Below the pieces are notes generated by a model. That model was not told the DNA's origin. It worked only from the letters and a program-made list of their open reading frames with translations, and searched no databases. The position numbers and the translations under genes were made by a program. A DNA stretch of 64,000 bases from Gammaproteobacteria bacterium (GTDB lineage Bacteria > Pseudomonadota > Gammaproteobacteria > Xanthomonadales > Wenzhouxiangellaceae): assembly GCA_003567685.1 (NCBI GenBank), contig PWYW01000009.1, forward strand, positions 1-64,000. Direction: 5' to 3'. Positions 1 to 7,562 of this stretch are shown one piece after another. How positions within the stretch are numbered: position 1 is the stretch's first letter; each line of letters begins with the position of its first letter.

Positions 1-2544
1 GTGATCACGCGCCAGCCGGCCGAGGAAGCGCGGGTCGATCGGCCCGGGGTCGGCGGCCACGTGATCCATGACCAGAATGGCCTCCAGAACGTCTTCACCA
101 CGATCGTTGACGGCACTGATCGGGCTCAACCAGTGCTCGTCGCGCCAGAAAACCGGCTCACCGGTGGGCTCGGGACCGCCGCCGGTGAACATCCGCTCAT
201 CCAGGCTCATCGACCAGCCCGGCGGCAGGTCGTAAATTTGCAGGCGGGCCGTGTCGATGTAGGCAATTTCTTCCATCGGCTCGGCGATCTTCAGCTCGAA
301 GCGACCGTCGCGGGGCACAATGCTGTCCGGCGGGAACAGGAAGAACTCCCAGGGTCGGGGCTGCGAGTAGCGGCCCGGTGCCTGGAAAAAGCCGATGCCG
401 GCCACGCCCAGCAGGTCACTAACGAACTCATGCCGTTCGCCGTTCCAGGCAAACAGCACCGGGCAAGAGGCCAACTGGCGCTGTAGCTCGCTGATCCGAT
501 GCACCTCGCCCGAGGCCAGGTCCATCTCGGTCTGGAGCACGCCATCCGACCAGAAGAACTGGACGAAATCGGCCCGGTCGCGACCGCCCAGGCCCACGGC
601 CACCGGCTGCAGGCTCTGGCCCGGCGCGGAATGACGCGGGTAGGTGTCGGTGACCGACCAGCGACTGCCCACCCGAACCAGCAGGCCGGTACCGATACCC
701 GAGGCGTTGGAGCGCATGCCGTCGCCGGGGTCGGTCATCCCGCTGGGCGCAATGGCAACAAAGGGCGCGCGATCTGCCGAGGCCGGCCACAACCTGAGTT
801 CGCGCCCTTCATCGGAATCAACCACGCCCAGCAGCGCGGGGCCAAGTGACGGGACGATCAGAATGGGGGTCAGTGCAGCCAGGGCCAGCGATTCCTCATG
901 CAGCACGCTGGCCTGGCCTTGTTCATCGACAGCCAGAACCTGAAAGCCGCCGGCGTGCTGGACCAGAATGTCCGGACGGCCATCGCCGCTGAAGTCCAGG
1001 CTGGACAGCGCTACCGGCGACGATGCCTCGACCCCAAGGTCCATCAGTTCGGTAGCCGGCCACTGGCCCTGTTCGTCAGCGCGCCAGCGCCACAATCGGC
1101 CCTGGCCGTCCAGCGTGACCAGGTCCACCTGACCGCGCGCGTCGAAATCGGCGGCAGTGACGGCCTGAATATCGGCCTGACGGAACGCATCAAATCCGGG
1201 GTGAGGCTGGTATTGCCAGAGCCGGTCATTGCGCAGCACCTCATGCGGCGCCTGATCGTGAACCAGCACCAGGTCGGCATCACGATCACCGTCCAGATCC
1301 ACGGCAATGGCCTGGCGCACTGGCCGCGGCCCGGGCGCAAAGCCGGCATGCGGGTCGTCACTGAGACGCCGCCAGCTGCCGTTGAGGTTGTTGTTGAAAA
1401 GCTCGACCGGCGCGATGCGCGACAACAGCAGCACGTCGAGGTCACCGTCATGATCGGCGTCGACAACCACGCCGTCATGACAGGGCGGAAGCTCGGCCAG
1501 GTCGGCCTGCCCCGGTGATTCAGTCCATTCATCGCCATTCAGGCTCAGGAGCCGGTTTTCCCCATCGCGGCACAGCAGCACGTCAAGCTGGCCGCTGTTG
1601 TCGAAGTCTGCCCACAGTGCCGCATTGACCTGGTCGATCTCAGCCAGCGGATGCGCATCATCCGGCGTGAAACCCTGCTCACTAGCCAGCAAAACCCGGT
1701 TACGCGGGCCGCCCGTCAGAAACACATCGAGCCGGCCATTGCCGGTAAGGTCGACAACCGTCAGGCTGGAGACCGGCTCACCCGATGACAGCGGCAGCAG
1801 CATTTCGCTGTCGCCGAACAGCTCGCCATCGAAGCGCCACTCTGCCGCTTCAGTGCCTGCCCGACTGACGGCCAGGGCCTCGGCCAGCACGCCCTTGCGG
1901 GTGTAAACAAACTCGGCCAGTTGGGCGCGCGGGTTGTTGGCAAAACGCTGGTAGATCGTGAGCAGTTCACGAGCGCGGTCGGTATCACCCAGCTGACGAT
2001 ACGCCAAGGCGGCGCCGTAGTAGCCACTTCGGAGATAAGGATCCAGCGCCATGGCGCGCTCGTATTCCACCAGCGCGGCTTCCACGTCACCCAGCTGGCT
2101 GAGTGCCTGCCCGGTGAAGTAAGCGACATAGGCATCATCCGGTGCCAGCGCCGTCACCTGGCGAAAATGCGCCAGGGCCTGTTCGGTATCGCCGGTGTAA
2201 AGACGCATCAGCGCCGCGACGTAGCGGGCACGGGCGTGGTCGGGATGGTCCTCAAGCAGGGCCTCGGTGATGCGCAGCGCCTCGAACTCGTCCCGTTCTT
2301 CCTGGCGGTTGAGGATGGCAATGGCCAGATTGACTTCGACGTCCACCCACTCGGGCGCTTCTTCGTGAAGCGCGGCGAAGACTTGCCGGGCATCCTCATT
2401 GCGGTACTGGCCCATCAGCGCCACGCCGCGATTATTGCGCTCGATCTGGTCCTCGTTCGGCTCGAAGATCGCATCCCGCTGACCGCAGGCCGCGAGCAGA
2501 CCAACAGACAACAAGGCAAGAGCGGGCAAAAGGCGGTTGATCAT
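1..2544 (-). CDS. TPR / FG-GAP / ASPIC-UnbV (CRTAC1-type) lipoprotein, 3' end outside window
   Basis: I read an uninterrupted frame of about 848 codons from ATG at 2544 to the window edge with no stop. The N-terminus is a lipoprotein signal (hydrophobic stretch, then LLAACGQ), so the protein is probably anchored by Cys20 at a membrane. Residues ~30-240 are helical TPR-like repeats. Residues ~260-580 hold repeated Asp-rich FG-GAP/VCBS-type motifs such as DLTGNGRLDV, DFDNSGQLDV, DADHDGDLDV and DLDGDRDADL, typical Ca-binding beta-propeller blades. Then comes NASGIGTGLLVRVG, the signature of the ASPIC/UnbV domain of CRTAC1-family proteins. A further C-terminal region continues past the edge. The start lies 3 bp after the stop of the nitrilase-type gene, so the two are probably co-transcribed and translationally coupled. 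Function is unknown; binding or adhesion is an inference. Confidence 0.85.
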   Translation of the reverse strand, partial: MINRLLPALALLSVGLLAACGQRDAIFEPNEDQIERNNRGVALMGQYRNEDARQVFAALHEEAPEWVDVEVNLAIAILNRQEERDEFEALRITEALLEDHPDHARARYVAALMRLYTGDTEQALAHFRQVTALAPDDAYVAYFTGQALSQLGDVEAALVEYERAMALDPYLRSGYYGAALAYRQLGDTDRARELLTIYQRFANNPRAQLAEFVYTRKGVLAEALAVSRAGTEAAEWRFDGELFGDSEMLLPLSSGEPVSSLTVVDLTGNGRLDVFLTGGPRNRVLLASEQGFTPDDAHPLAEIDQVNAALWADFDNSGQLDVLLCRDGENRLLSLNGDEWTESPGQADLAELPPCHDGVVVDADHDGDLDVLLLSRIAPVELFNNNLNGSWRRLSDDPHAGFAPGPRPVRQAIAVDLDGDRDADLVLVHDQAPHEVLRNDRLWQYQPHPGFDAFRQADIQAVTAADFDARGQVDLVTLDGQGRLWRWRADEQGQWPATELMDLGVEASSPVALSSLDFSGDGRPDILVQHAGGFQVLAVDEQGQASVLHEESLALAALTPILIVPSLGPALLGVVDSDEGRELRLWPASADRAPFVAIAPSGMTDPGDGMRSNASGIGTGLLVRVGSRWSVTDTYPRHSAPGQSLQPVAVGLGGRDRADFVQFFWSDGVLQTEMDLASGEVHRISELQRQLASCPVLFAWNGERHEFVSDLLGVAGIGFFQAPGRYSQPRPWEFFLFPPDSIVPRDGRFELKIAEPMEEIAYIDTARLQIYDLPPGWSMSLDERMFTGGGPEPTGEPVFWRDEHWLSPISAVNDRGEDVLEAILVMDHVAADPGPIDPRFLGRLARDH

Positions 2545-2547
2545 GAT

Positions 2548-3552
2548 TCAGTCGGATTGGGTGGGGGATGTGTCGGATGACAGCGCCGTCTTGCCTTCGG
2601 CAATTCGCTTTTTAAGGGCGTCAATGGTCGGTGGCTGCTGACCGCCACGGGCAAGTCTTGAGGTTTGGGTGTAGGGGTGCATCTCGGCACGATAATGCGC
2701 TCGCGTGTCATGCCCCTGGCGGCGGCTGCGTTCGGCCCGCAGCCGCTCGATGTCAATCGGCGCCACCACCACTTTCTCGCCGGGCCCGGGATCAGCCTGT
2801 GCCAGGATGCGGCCATCGTAATCAACGCACATGGAACCGCCCGGCCACGAAAACGGCGGGTAATGGTGCATGTCGGCGCCCTGGTTGGCAGCCACCACGT
2901 AGGCGGTGTTCTCCAGGGCGCGAGTGCGGTTGATCAGGGTCCACCAGTTGACCGGCTCGGCGGTGCCCCAGGGGTCCATGTAGGCCGATACGCGAATCAG
3001 CACTTCGGCTCCGCGAAACGCCAGTTCGCGGATAGTTTCCGGAAACAGCCAGTCATAACAGATGGCAACACCGAGCCGGCCTAGCTCGGTATTGACCACC
3101 GGAAACGGTTCATCCGGGTAGTTGGACAGGTCGTGCGGGCTGGTGTGCACTTCCCAGGGAATCCAGGGATTGACCTTGCGGTATTTCGACAGAATGCCCT
3201 GAGGGCCAATCAGGCAGGTGGTATTGAAGACATGGCCGGGAAAGCGGTCGTCGCGCTCCAGGAAAGTCCCGGTCTGGATGTAACAGCCGTATTTTTTCGC
3301 CAGCCGGGTATAGGCCTCGGTGTGCTCGTTGGGAATTTCCACCGCCAGATCGGCATGCAGACGCGCTGCCGTCTCGTGGACAGGTACGGCGTGGGCGAAT
3401 TCCGGGAACACCAGCAGACGCACATCGAAGAAGGGCTCATAGCCGATGATGGTCTGCTCGACCATTTCGCCCATGCGCCGGGTACGCTCGGCGATTTCGT
3501 TACGATGGCGGGGCGCCGGAAAGTTGGTCTGGCAGGCGGCGGCGTAATACAT
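2548..3552 (-). CDS. Carbon-nitrogen hydrolase (nitrilase superfamily)
   Basis: A 334-aa protein of the nitrilase/amidase superfamily, which hydrolyses C-N bonds of amides or nitriles in the cytoplasm. The Glu-Lys-Cys triad is visible: E51 in FPEF, K126 in KYRKVNP and C165 in AICYDWLFPE, followed by the expected EN-T-A-YVVAANQ segment. No signal peptide is seen. The C-terminal ~60 residues are charged and probably not part of the alpha-beta-beta-alpha fold. The substrate cannot be named from sequence. ATG at 3552 has no clear Shine-Dalgarno sequence, and the gene begins only 48 bp beyond the lpdA terminator, in an AT-rich stretch that may hold its promoter. It is followed at 3 bp by the TPR/ASPIC lipoprotein gene. 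Confidence 0.9.
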   Translation of the reverse strand: MYYAAACQTNFPAPRHRNEIAERTRRMGEMVEQTIIGYEPFFDVRLLVFPEFAHAVPVHETAARLHADLAVEIPNEHTEAYTRLAKKYGCYIQTGTFLERDDRFPGHVFNTTCLIGPQGILSKYRKVNPWIPWEVHTSPHDLSNYPDEPFPVVNTELGRLGVAICYDWLFPETIRELAFRGAEVLIRVSAYMDPWGTAEPVNWWTLINRTRALENTAYVVAANQGADMHHYPPFSWPGGSMCVDYDGRILAQADPGPGEKVVVAPIDIERLRAERSRRQGHDTRAHYRAEMHPYTQTSRLARGGQQPPTIDALKKRIAEGKTALSSDTSPTQSD

Positions 3553-3599
3553 ACGCCAAGTTTAATGTTTTTTTAAGCCATTTCCGAGCCCGTCGACGC

Positions 3600-3639
3600 A
3601 AAAAGCGCCCGGATGGTTGACCATCCGGACGAGAGCGCT
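3600..3639 (-). terminator. Rho-independent terminator of lpdA
   Basis: An 8-bp perfect stem (3609-3616 with 3621-3628) has a 4-nt loop and is extended by a second pairing of AGCGC (3604-3608) with GCGCT (3635-3639). On the minus strand it runs into five T residues (complement of 3600-3604). It overlaps the lpdA stop codon, so it ends the pyruvate dehydrogenase operon. Confidence 0.8.
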
Positions 3640-5413
3640 ATTTCTTGCCCGGCAAGTAAAGATCAGTGATGGTTCCCTCGTAGACCTCTGCCGCCATCAT
3701 GATCGACTCCGACAGGGTCGGGTGAGGGTGAATTGTCAGGCCGATATCTTCGGCATTGCAGCCCATCTCGATGGCCAGGCCCAGCTCGCCAATCAGATCG
3801 CCCGCGTGCATACCGACCACGCCTGCGCCAATCAGCCGATCGGTCTTGCGGTCAAAGATCAGTTTGGTGAAACCTTCCGAGCGGTCCATGCCCAGCGCCC
3901 GGCCGGACGCTGCCCAGGGGAACTTGCCCAGGCCGTAGTCGATACCTTTCTCCCTGGCCTGGTTCTCGGTCAGGCCCACCCAAGCCACTTCCGGGTCGGT
4001 ATAGGCCACCGAGGGAATGGTGCGGGCATCGGCCGCGCGCTTGTGACCGGCGGCCACTTCGGCGGCAATCTTGCCTTCATAGCTGGCCTTGTGCGCCAGC
4101 ATCGGCTGGCCAATGATGTCGCCAATGGCGAATATATGCGACTGGCCGGTTCGCAGCTGACCATCAACCGGGATGAAGCCGCGCTCGTCGACCTTGACGC
4201 CGGCCTTGTCGGCATCAATTTGATCACCGTTCGGGCGACGTCCAACCGATACCAGAATGCGGTCGAAGTCGGCCGATTCACTGCCGCTGGCGGTCTCGAA
4301 GTGGGCGGTCAGCGCATCCTCACCCGCCTCGACCTTGTCCACTTTGGTCTGCAAGCGGAAATTCACGCCCAGCTTTTTCATGTGCTGCTGGAGTGGCTTG
4401 ACCAGGTCGGCATCGGCGCCCGGCATCAGCTGTTTCTGCAGCTCGACCACGGTGACGCGCGCGCCCAGCGCGCGGTAAACGCAGGCCATCTCCAGGCCGA
4501 TGATGCCGCCACCGATAACCAGCAGTCGGTCGGGGATTTTTTTCAGCTCCAGCGCGCCGGTCGAGTCCATCACACGCTCATCATCCCAGGGCACGTTGGG
4601 GATCTGGATGACCCGCGAGCCAGCCGCGATGATGCACTGGGCAAAACTCACCGTCCGCGTTTCGCCCTCGTGGCTGACGAAGAGCTCATGCTCGCTGGCG
4701 AAACGGCCCTTGCCCTGGATCACCTCGACCTGGCGCTTCCTGGCCATGCCGGCCAGACCGCCGGTGAGCTTGCCGACCACGTTGTTCTTATAGTTGGCCA
4801 GCGCGCGAATATCGATCTGTGGGGCGCCAAACTGCACGCCGTGTTCGCCAAGATGATCAGCCGCATCGATGATCTGGCCAACGTGAAGCAGGGCCTTGGA
4901 CGGAATGCAGCCGACGTTCAGGCATACCCCGCCCAGGCTGGGATAGCGCTCGACCAGGGCAACCTTCAGCCCGAGATCGGCCGCGCGGAAAGCCGCCGTG
5001 TAGCCCCCCGGACCGGAGCCCAGCACGACCAGATCAAAATCATGGTCGCCACGGTCAGGTTTCCCGCCTGCCGGCCCAGACGCTTCCTCGGAGTGGCCAC
5101 CCGACTCCGTTTTTGTCGTCTCCCCTCTTCCGTCTCCCGTCTTCCCTTTACCAGCTTCCCCACCGTCAACATCGGTCACTTCAACAACGGCAATCACGTC
5201 GCCCTCGCCCACTTCATCGCCCTCCTGGACCTTGAGTTCGACAAGTTTGCCGGCCGCCGAGGCAGGCACCTCCATCGTCGCCTTGTCGGATTCCAGCGTG
5301 ACCAGCGACTGCTCCTTTTCCACCTCGTCGCCCTCGGCCACCAGGATTTCAATCACCGGTACTTTGTCGAAGTCGCCAATGTCGGGAACCTTGATTTCGC
5401 GCTTGTTGCTCAT
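3638..5413 (-). CDS. lpdA: Dihydrolipoyl dehydrogenase (E3) with N-terminal lipoyl domain
   Basis: A 591-aa flavoprotein that reoxidises dihydrolipoamide with NAD+ as E3 of the pyruvate dehydrogenase complex. Residues 1-80 form a complete lipoyl domain with the lipoylation lysine K44 in ESDKA. A charged, flexible linker (~81-125) follows. The FAD-binding motif VVLGSGPGGYTAAFRA starts near 129, the redox disulfide is GGVCLNVGCIPS (C164 and C169), the NAD-binding glycine motif is VIGGGIIGLEMA, and the C-terminal HPHPTLSES carries the active-site His. The extra lipoyl domain makes it about 115 residues longer than a plain E3; such E3 forms are known in Neisseria and Ralstonia/Alcaligenes. The first 50 residues are almost identical to those of aceF, pointing to domain duplication. 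It is the last gene of the aceE-aceF-protease-lpdA series, separated from the protease gene by a palindromic repeat. Confidence 0.96.
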   Translation of the reverse strand: MSNKREIKVPDIGDFDKVPVIEILVAEGDEVEKEQSLVTLESDKATMEVPASAAGKLVELKVQEGDEVGEGDVIAVVEVTDVDGGEAGKGKTGDGRGETTKTESGGHSEEASGPAGGKPDRGDHDFDLVVLGSGPGGYTAAFRAADLGLKVALVERYPSLGGVCLNVGCIPSKALLHVGQIIDAADHLGEHGVQFGAPQIDIRALANYKNNVVGKLTGGLAGMARKRQVEVIQGKGRFASEHELFVSHEGETRTVSFAQCIIAAGSRVIQIPNVPWDDERVMDSTGALELKKIPDRLLVIGGGIIGLEMACVYRALGARVTVVELQKQLMPGADADLVKPLQQHMKKLGVNFRLQTKVDKVEAGEDALTAHFETASGSESADFDRILVSVGRRPNGDQIDADKAGVKVDERGFIPVDGQLRTGQSHIFAIGDIIGQPMLAHKASYEGKIAAEVAAGHKRAADARTIPSVAYTDPEVAWVGLTENQAREKGIDYGLGKFPWAASGRALGMDRSEGFTKLIFDRKTDRLIGAGVVGMHAGDLIGELGLAIEMGCNAEDIGLTIHPHPTLSESIMMAAEVYEGTITDLYLPGKK

Positions 5414-5443
5414 TGTCGAGTTACCGTTTTTGATTCAAATTGA

Positions 5444-5578
5444 CTAACCGCGAAGACCCCAGACTAACTGACCGCAAAGACGCAAAGAGCACCAGGAAAA
5501 ACCGGGCTTTGCCAAATTCGCTTTTTAACAATAAGCCTCTGGAAATCGTCTTCGCGCCCTTAGCGCCTTCGCGGTTAG
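5444..5578. repeat. Long palindromic intergenic repeat, copy 1
   Basis: The left end reads CTAACCGCGAAG and the right end CTTCGCGGTTAG, a perfect 12-bp terminal inverted pair. Inside the left arm a second near-copy, ACTAACTGACCGCAAAGACG, follows. The copy sits between lpdA (start 5413) and the protease gene (end 5610). A second copy with matching arms lies at 43755-43835. No coding potential and no transposase are present. It looks like a REP/MITE-like palindromic element able to form a long hairpin in RNA. Confidence 0.75.
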
Positions 5579-5609
5579 TAGGGTTTTTGCCTTTGTGCCA
5601 AGTCCCGGT

Positions 5610-6116
5610 TTATTCCGAAACCAGGCGCAGTTCGTTGTCGCGCTGGGTCAGTTCCAGGTGGCGCAGGAAGCTCATGCCCAGCAGCACCGAATCGTGACGC
5701 CCCGGGTTGATCGCGGCGGCCACGTCCCGCTTGACGATCTCACCCAGGCGGACTTCCTCCAGCCGCGTGGACCAACCCTGCACCGGCCCCGCCGCCGTCA
5801 TCAGCTGGATCGACGCCTGGCGCGGCAGATTCAGCCGGTCGGCCAGGCTTTCCGGCACCGAGACCAGGGTCGCGCCGGTATCAACAAGGAACGTCACGTC
5901 GCGGCCATTGATTTGCCCGGTGGCGACGAAATGACCGCGCCGGTCGCCTTGCAGGCGCACCTCGGTGCGGTCATTCGCCATCGTGCTGTAGACCACCCGG
6001 TTGGGGTTCTGACTCTGGTCGATCTGGCCGCTGAAGAACCAGGTCAGCAAGGCCAGCAGCCCGAAGGAGGCCGCCAGCATCATGCCGGTTCCGGTTCGTC
6101 GCGGGTCAGCACTCAC
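5610..6116 (-). CDS. Retropepsin-like clan AA aspartic protease, membrane anchored
   Basis: A 168-aa protein with one transmembrane segment (about residues 11-29), then a single retropepsin-type domain facing the periplasm. The catalytic triplet is FLVDTGATLVSVP with D79, and a C-terminal LLGMSFLRHLEL block matches the second conserved region of the TIGR02281-type bacterial single-domain aspartic proteases. Such proteins would act as homodimers. The start is GTG at 6116 and overlaps the aceF stop by four bases (GTGA), implying translational coupling to aceF. A protease in a pyruvate dehydrogenase operon has no obvious metabolic reason; the substrate is unknown. Confidence 0.85.
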   Translation of the reverse strand: MSADPRRTGTGMMLAASFGLLALLTWFFSGQIDQSQNPNRVVYSTMANDRTEVRLQGDRRGHFVATGQINGRDVTFLVDTGATLVSVPESLADRLNLPRQASIQLMTAAGPVQGWSTRLEEVRLGEIVKRDVAAAINPGRHDSVLLGMSFLRHLELTQRDNELRLVSE

Positions 6117-7534
6117 AGCAGCTGGCGACGCAAGTCTTCCAACTGGCCAGCCAGGTAGCGGGTGAAGCGCGCCGCATCGGCACCGTCAATCACCCGGTGG
6201 TCATAGGACAGCGACAGCGGCAGCATCAGCCGCGGCTGGAACTGCTCGCCGTCCCAGACCGGTTTCATCGCCGAGCGCGACACGCCCAGAATGGCCAGCT
6301 CGGGCGCATTGATGATCGGCGTAAACGCCGTCCCGCCAATGCCGCCCAGGCTGGAGATGGAAAAACAACCGCCCTTCATCTCATCGCCCTTGAGCTTGCC
6401 GTCGCGGGCCCGACCGGACAAGTCGGTCAACTCGGCCGACAGTTCCAACAGGCCCTTCTTGTCACAATCCCGAAGCACCGGCACGACCAGACCATTGGGC
6501 GTATCCACCGCCACGCCGATGTGGAAGTATTTCTTGCGAATCAGTGTTTCGCCGTCGTTCGACAGCGAGGCATTGAAGTGCGGGAATTCCTTCAGCGCGG
6601 CTACCACCGCCTTGATCAGGAAGACCAGCGGGGTGAGCTTCGTGCCGGCCTTTTCAGCCGTCGATTGGCTGGCCTTGCGGAAGGCCTCCATCTCGGTAAT
6701 GTCGGCCTCGTCGAATTGGGTAACGTGCGGAATCGACACCCAGTTGCGATGCAGATTGGGCCCGGAAATGCGCTTGATGCGCGAAAGCTTTTCTTCCTCG
6801 ATTTCGCCAAACTTGGCGAAATCGACCTTGGGCGGCGCGGCCACCGACAGACCGGCACCGCCAGCGGCAGCCGGCGCACCGGCCGAGCCCTGGCTCATCT
6901 GCTGCTTGACGTGGCCCTTGAGGTCCTCTTCGGTAATCCGGCCCTTGCGCCCGGAGCCCTCGACGGTTTGCAGGTCCACCCCCAGTTCTCGAGCCAGCTT
7001 GCGCACCGACGGCGAGGCATGCGGCAGCGTACCCGGGTCATGATCCATTTCATCGAACGGGATTGGCGGCGGCGGCAGACCATCTTCCCAGCCTGGCACC
7101 TCCTGCCCAGCCCCTGCCGGCGCCGATTTCCCCGACGTCTCTGATTCCTCAGACTTCCCGGACTCTTCGGTCTCTCTTGAATCCTTATCCTTCTCCCGTC
7201 TTCCTTCTTCCCTCTCCCCCGGTTCGTCTTCCTTCTTCTCTGACTCCCGGCCCTTTTCCTGACGGTCATCTCCCTCATCACCATCGGCGTCGTCAGCGGA
7301 TTCAACGATGGCGATCACATCACCCTCGCCCACTTCATCGCCTTCTTTGACTTTCAGCTCGACCACCTTGCCCGCCGTCGAGGCCGGCACTTCCATGGTC
7401 GCCTTGTCCGACTCCAGCGTGACCAGTGATTGCTCCTGCTCGACCTCGTCGCCAACGGCCACGAGAATTTCGATCACCGGCACCTTGTCGAAGTCGCCAA
7501 TGTCGGGAACGCGGATTTCCTGTTGCTTGCTCAT
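6113..7534 (-). CDS. aceF: Dihydrolipoyllysine acetyltransferase (E2 of pyruvate dehydrogenase)
   Basis: A 473-aa core subunit that transfers the acetyl group from lipoamide to CoA. It has one lipoyl domain (1-80, K44 in ESDKA), a strongly charged linker (~82-140, rich in Glu, Lys, Arg and Ser instead of the usual Ala-Pro linker), a peripheral subunit-binding domain (~172-210, ASPSVRKLARELGVDL), and the catalytic domain with SYDHRVIDGADAARF (H446, D450). I chose ATG at 7534 because the lipoyl domain begins there and the frame upstream is antisense-like sequence inside aceE. It lies 28 bp after the aceE stop and overlaps the protease start. One lipoyl domain is fewer than in E. coli (three), but E3 here carries another. 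Confidence 0.96.
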   Translation of the reverse strand: MSKQQEIRVPDIGDFDKVPVIEILVAVGDEVEQEQSLVTLESDKATMEVPASTAGKVVELKVKEGDEVGEGDVIAIVESADDADGDEGDDRQEKGRESEKKEDEPGEREEGRREKDKDSRETEESGKSEESETSGKSAPAGAGQEVPGWEDGLPPPPIPFDEMDHDPGTLPHASPSVRKLARELGVDLQTVEGSGRKGRITEEDLKGHVKQQMSQGSAGAPAAAGGAGLSVAAPPKVDFAKFGEIEEEKLSRIKRISGPNLHRNWVSIPHVTQFDEADITEMEAFRKASQSTAEKAGTKLTPLVFLIKAVVAALKEFPHFNASLSNDGETLIRKKYFHIGVAVDTPNGLVVPVLRDCDKKGLLELSAELTDLSGRARDGKLKGDEMKGGCFSISSLGGIGGTAFTPIINAPELAILGVSRSAMKPVWDGEQFQPRLMLPLSLSYDHRVIDGADAARFTRYLAGQLEDLRRQLL

Positions 7535-7562
7535 TGTTCGCCTGTTCCTTGGTTGGTGCCGG

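Noticed and set aside
3617-5443. Plus-strand 608-codon frame opposite lpdA
   Set aside because: It has no recognisable motif and lies antisense to a clear lpdA; long antisense frames are common in high-GC coding DNA.
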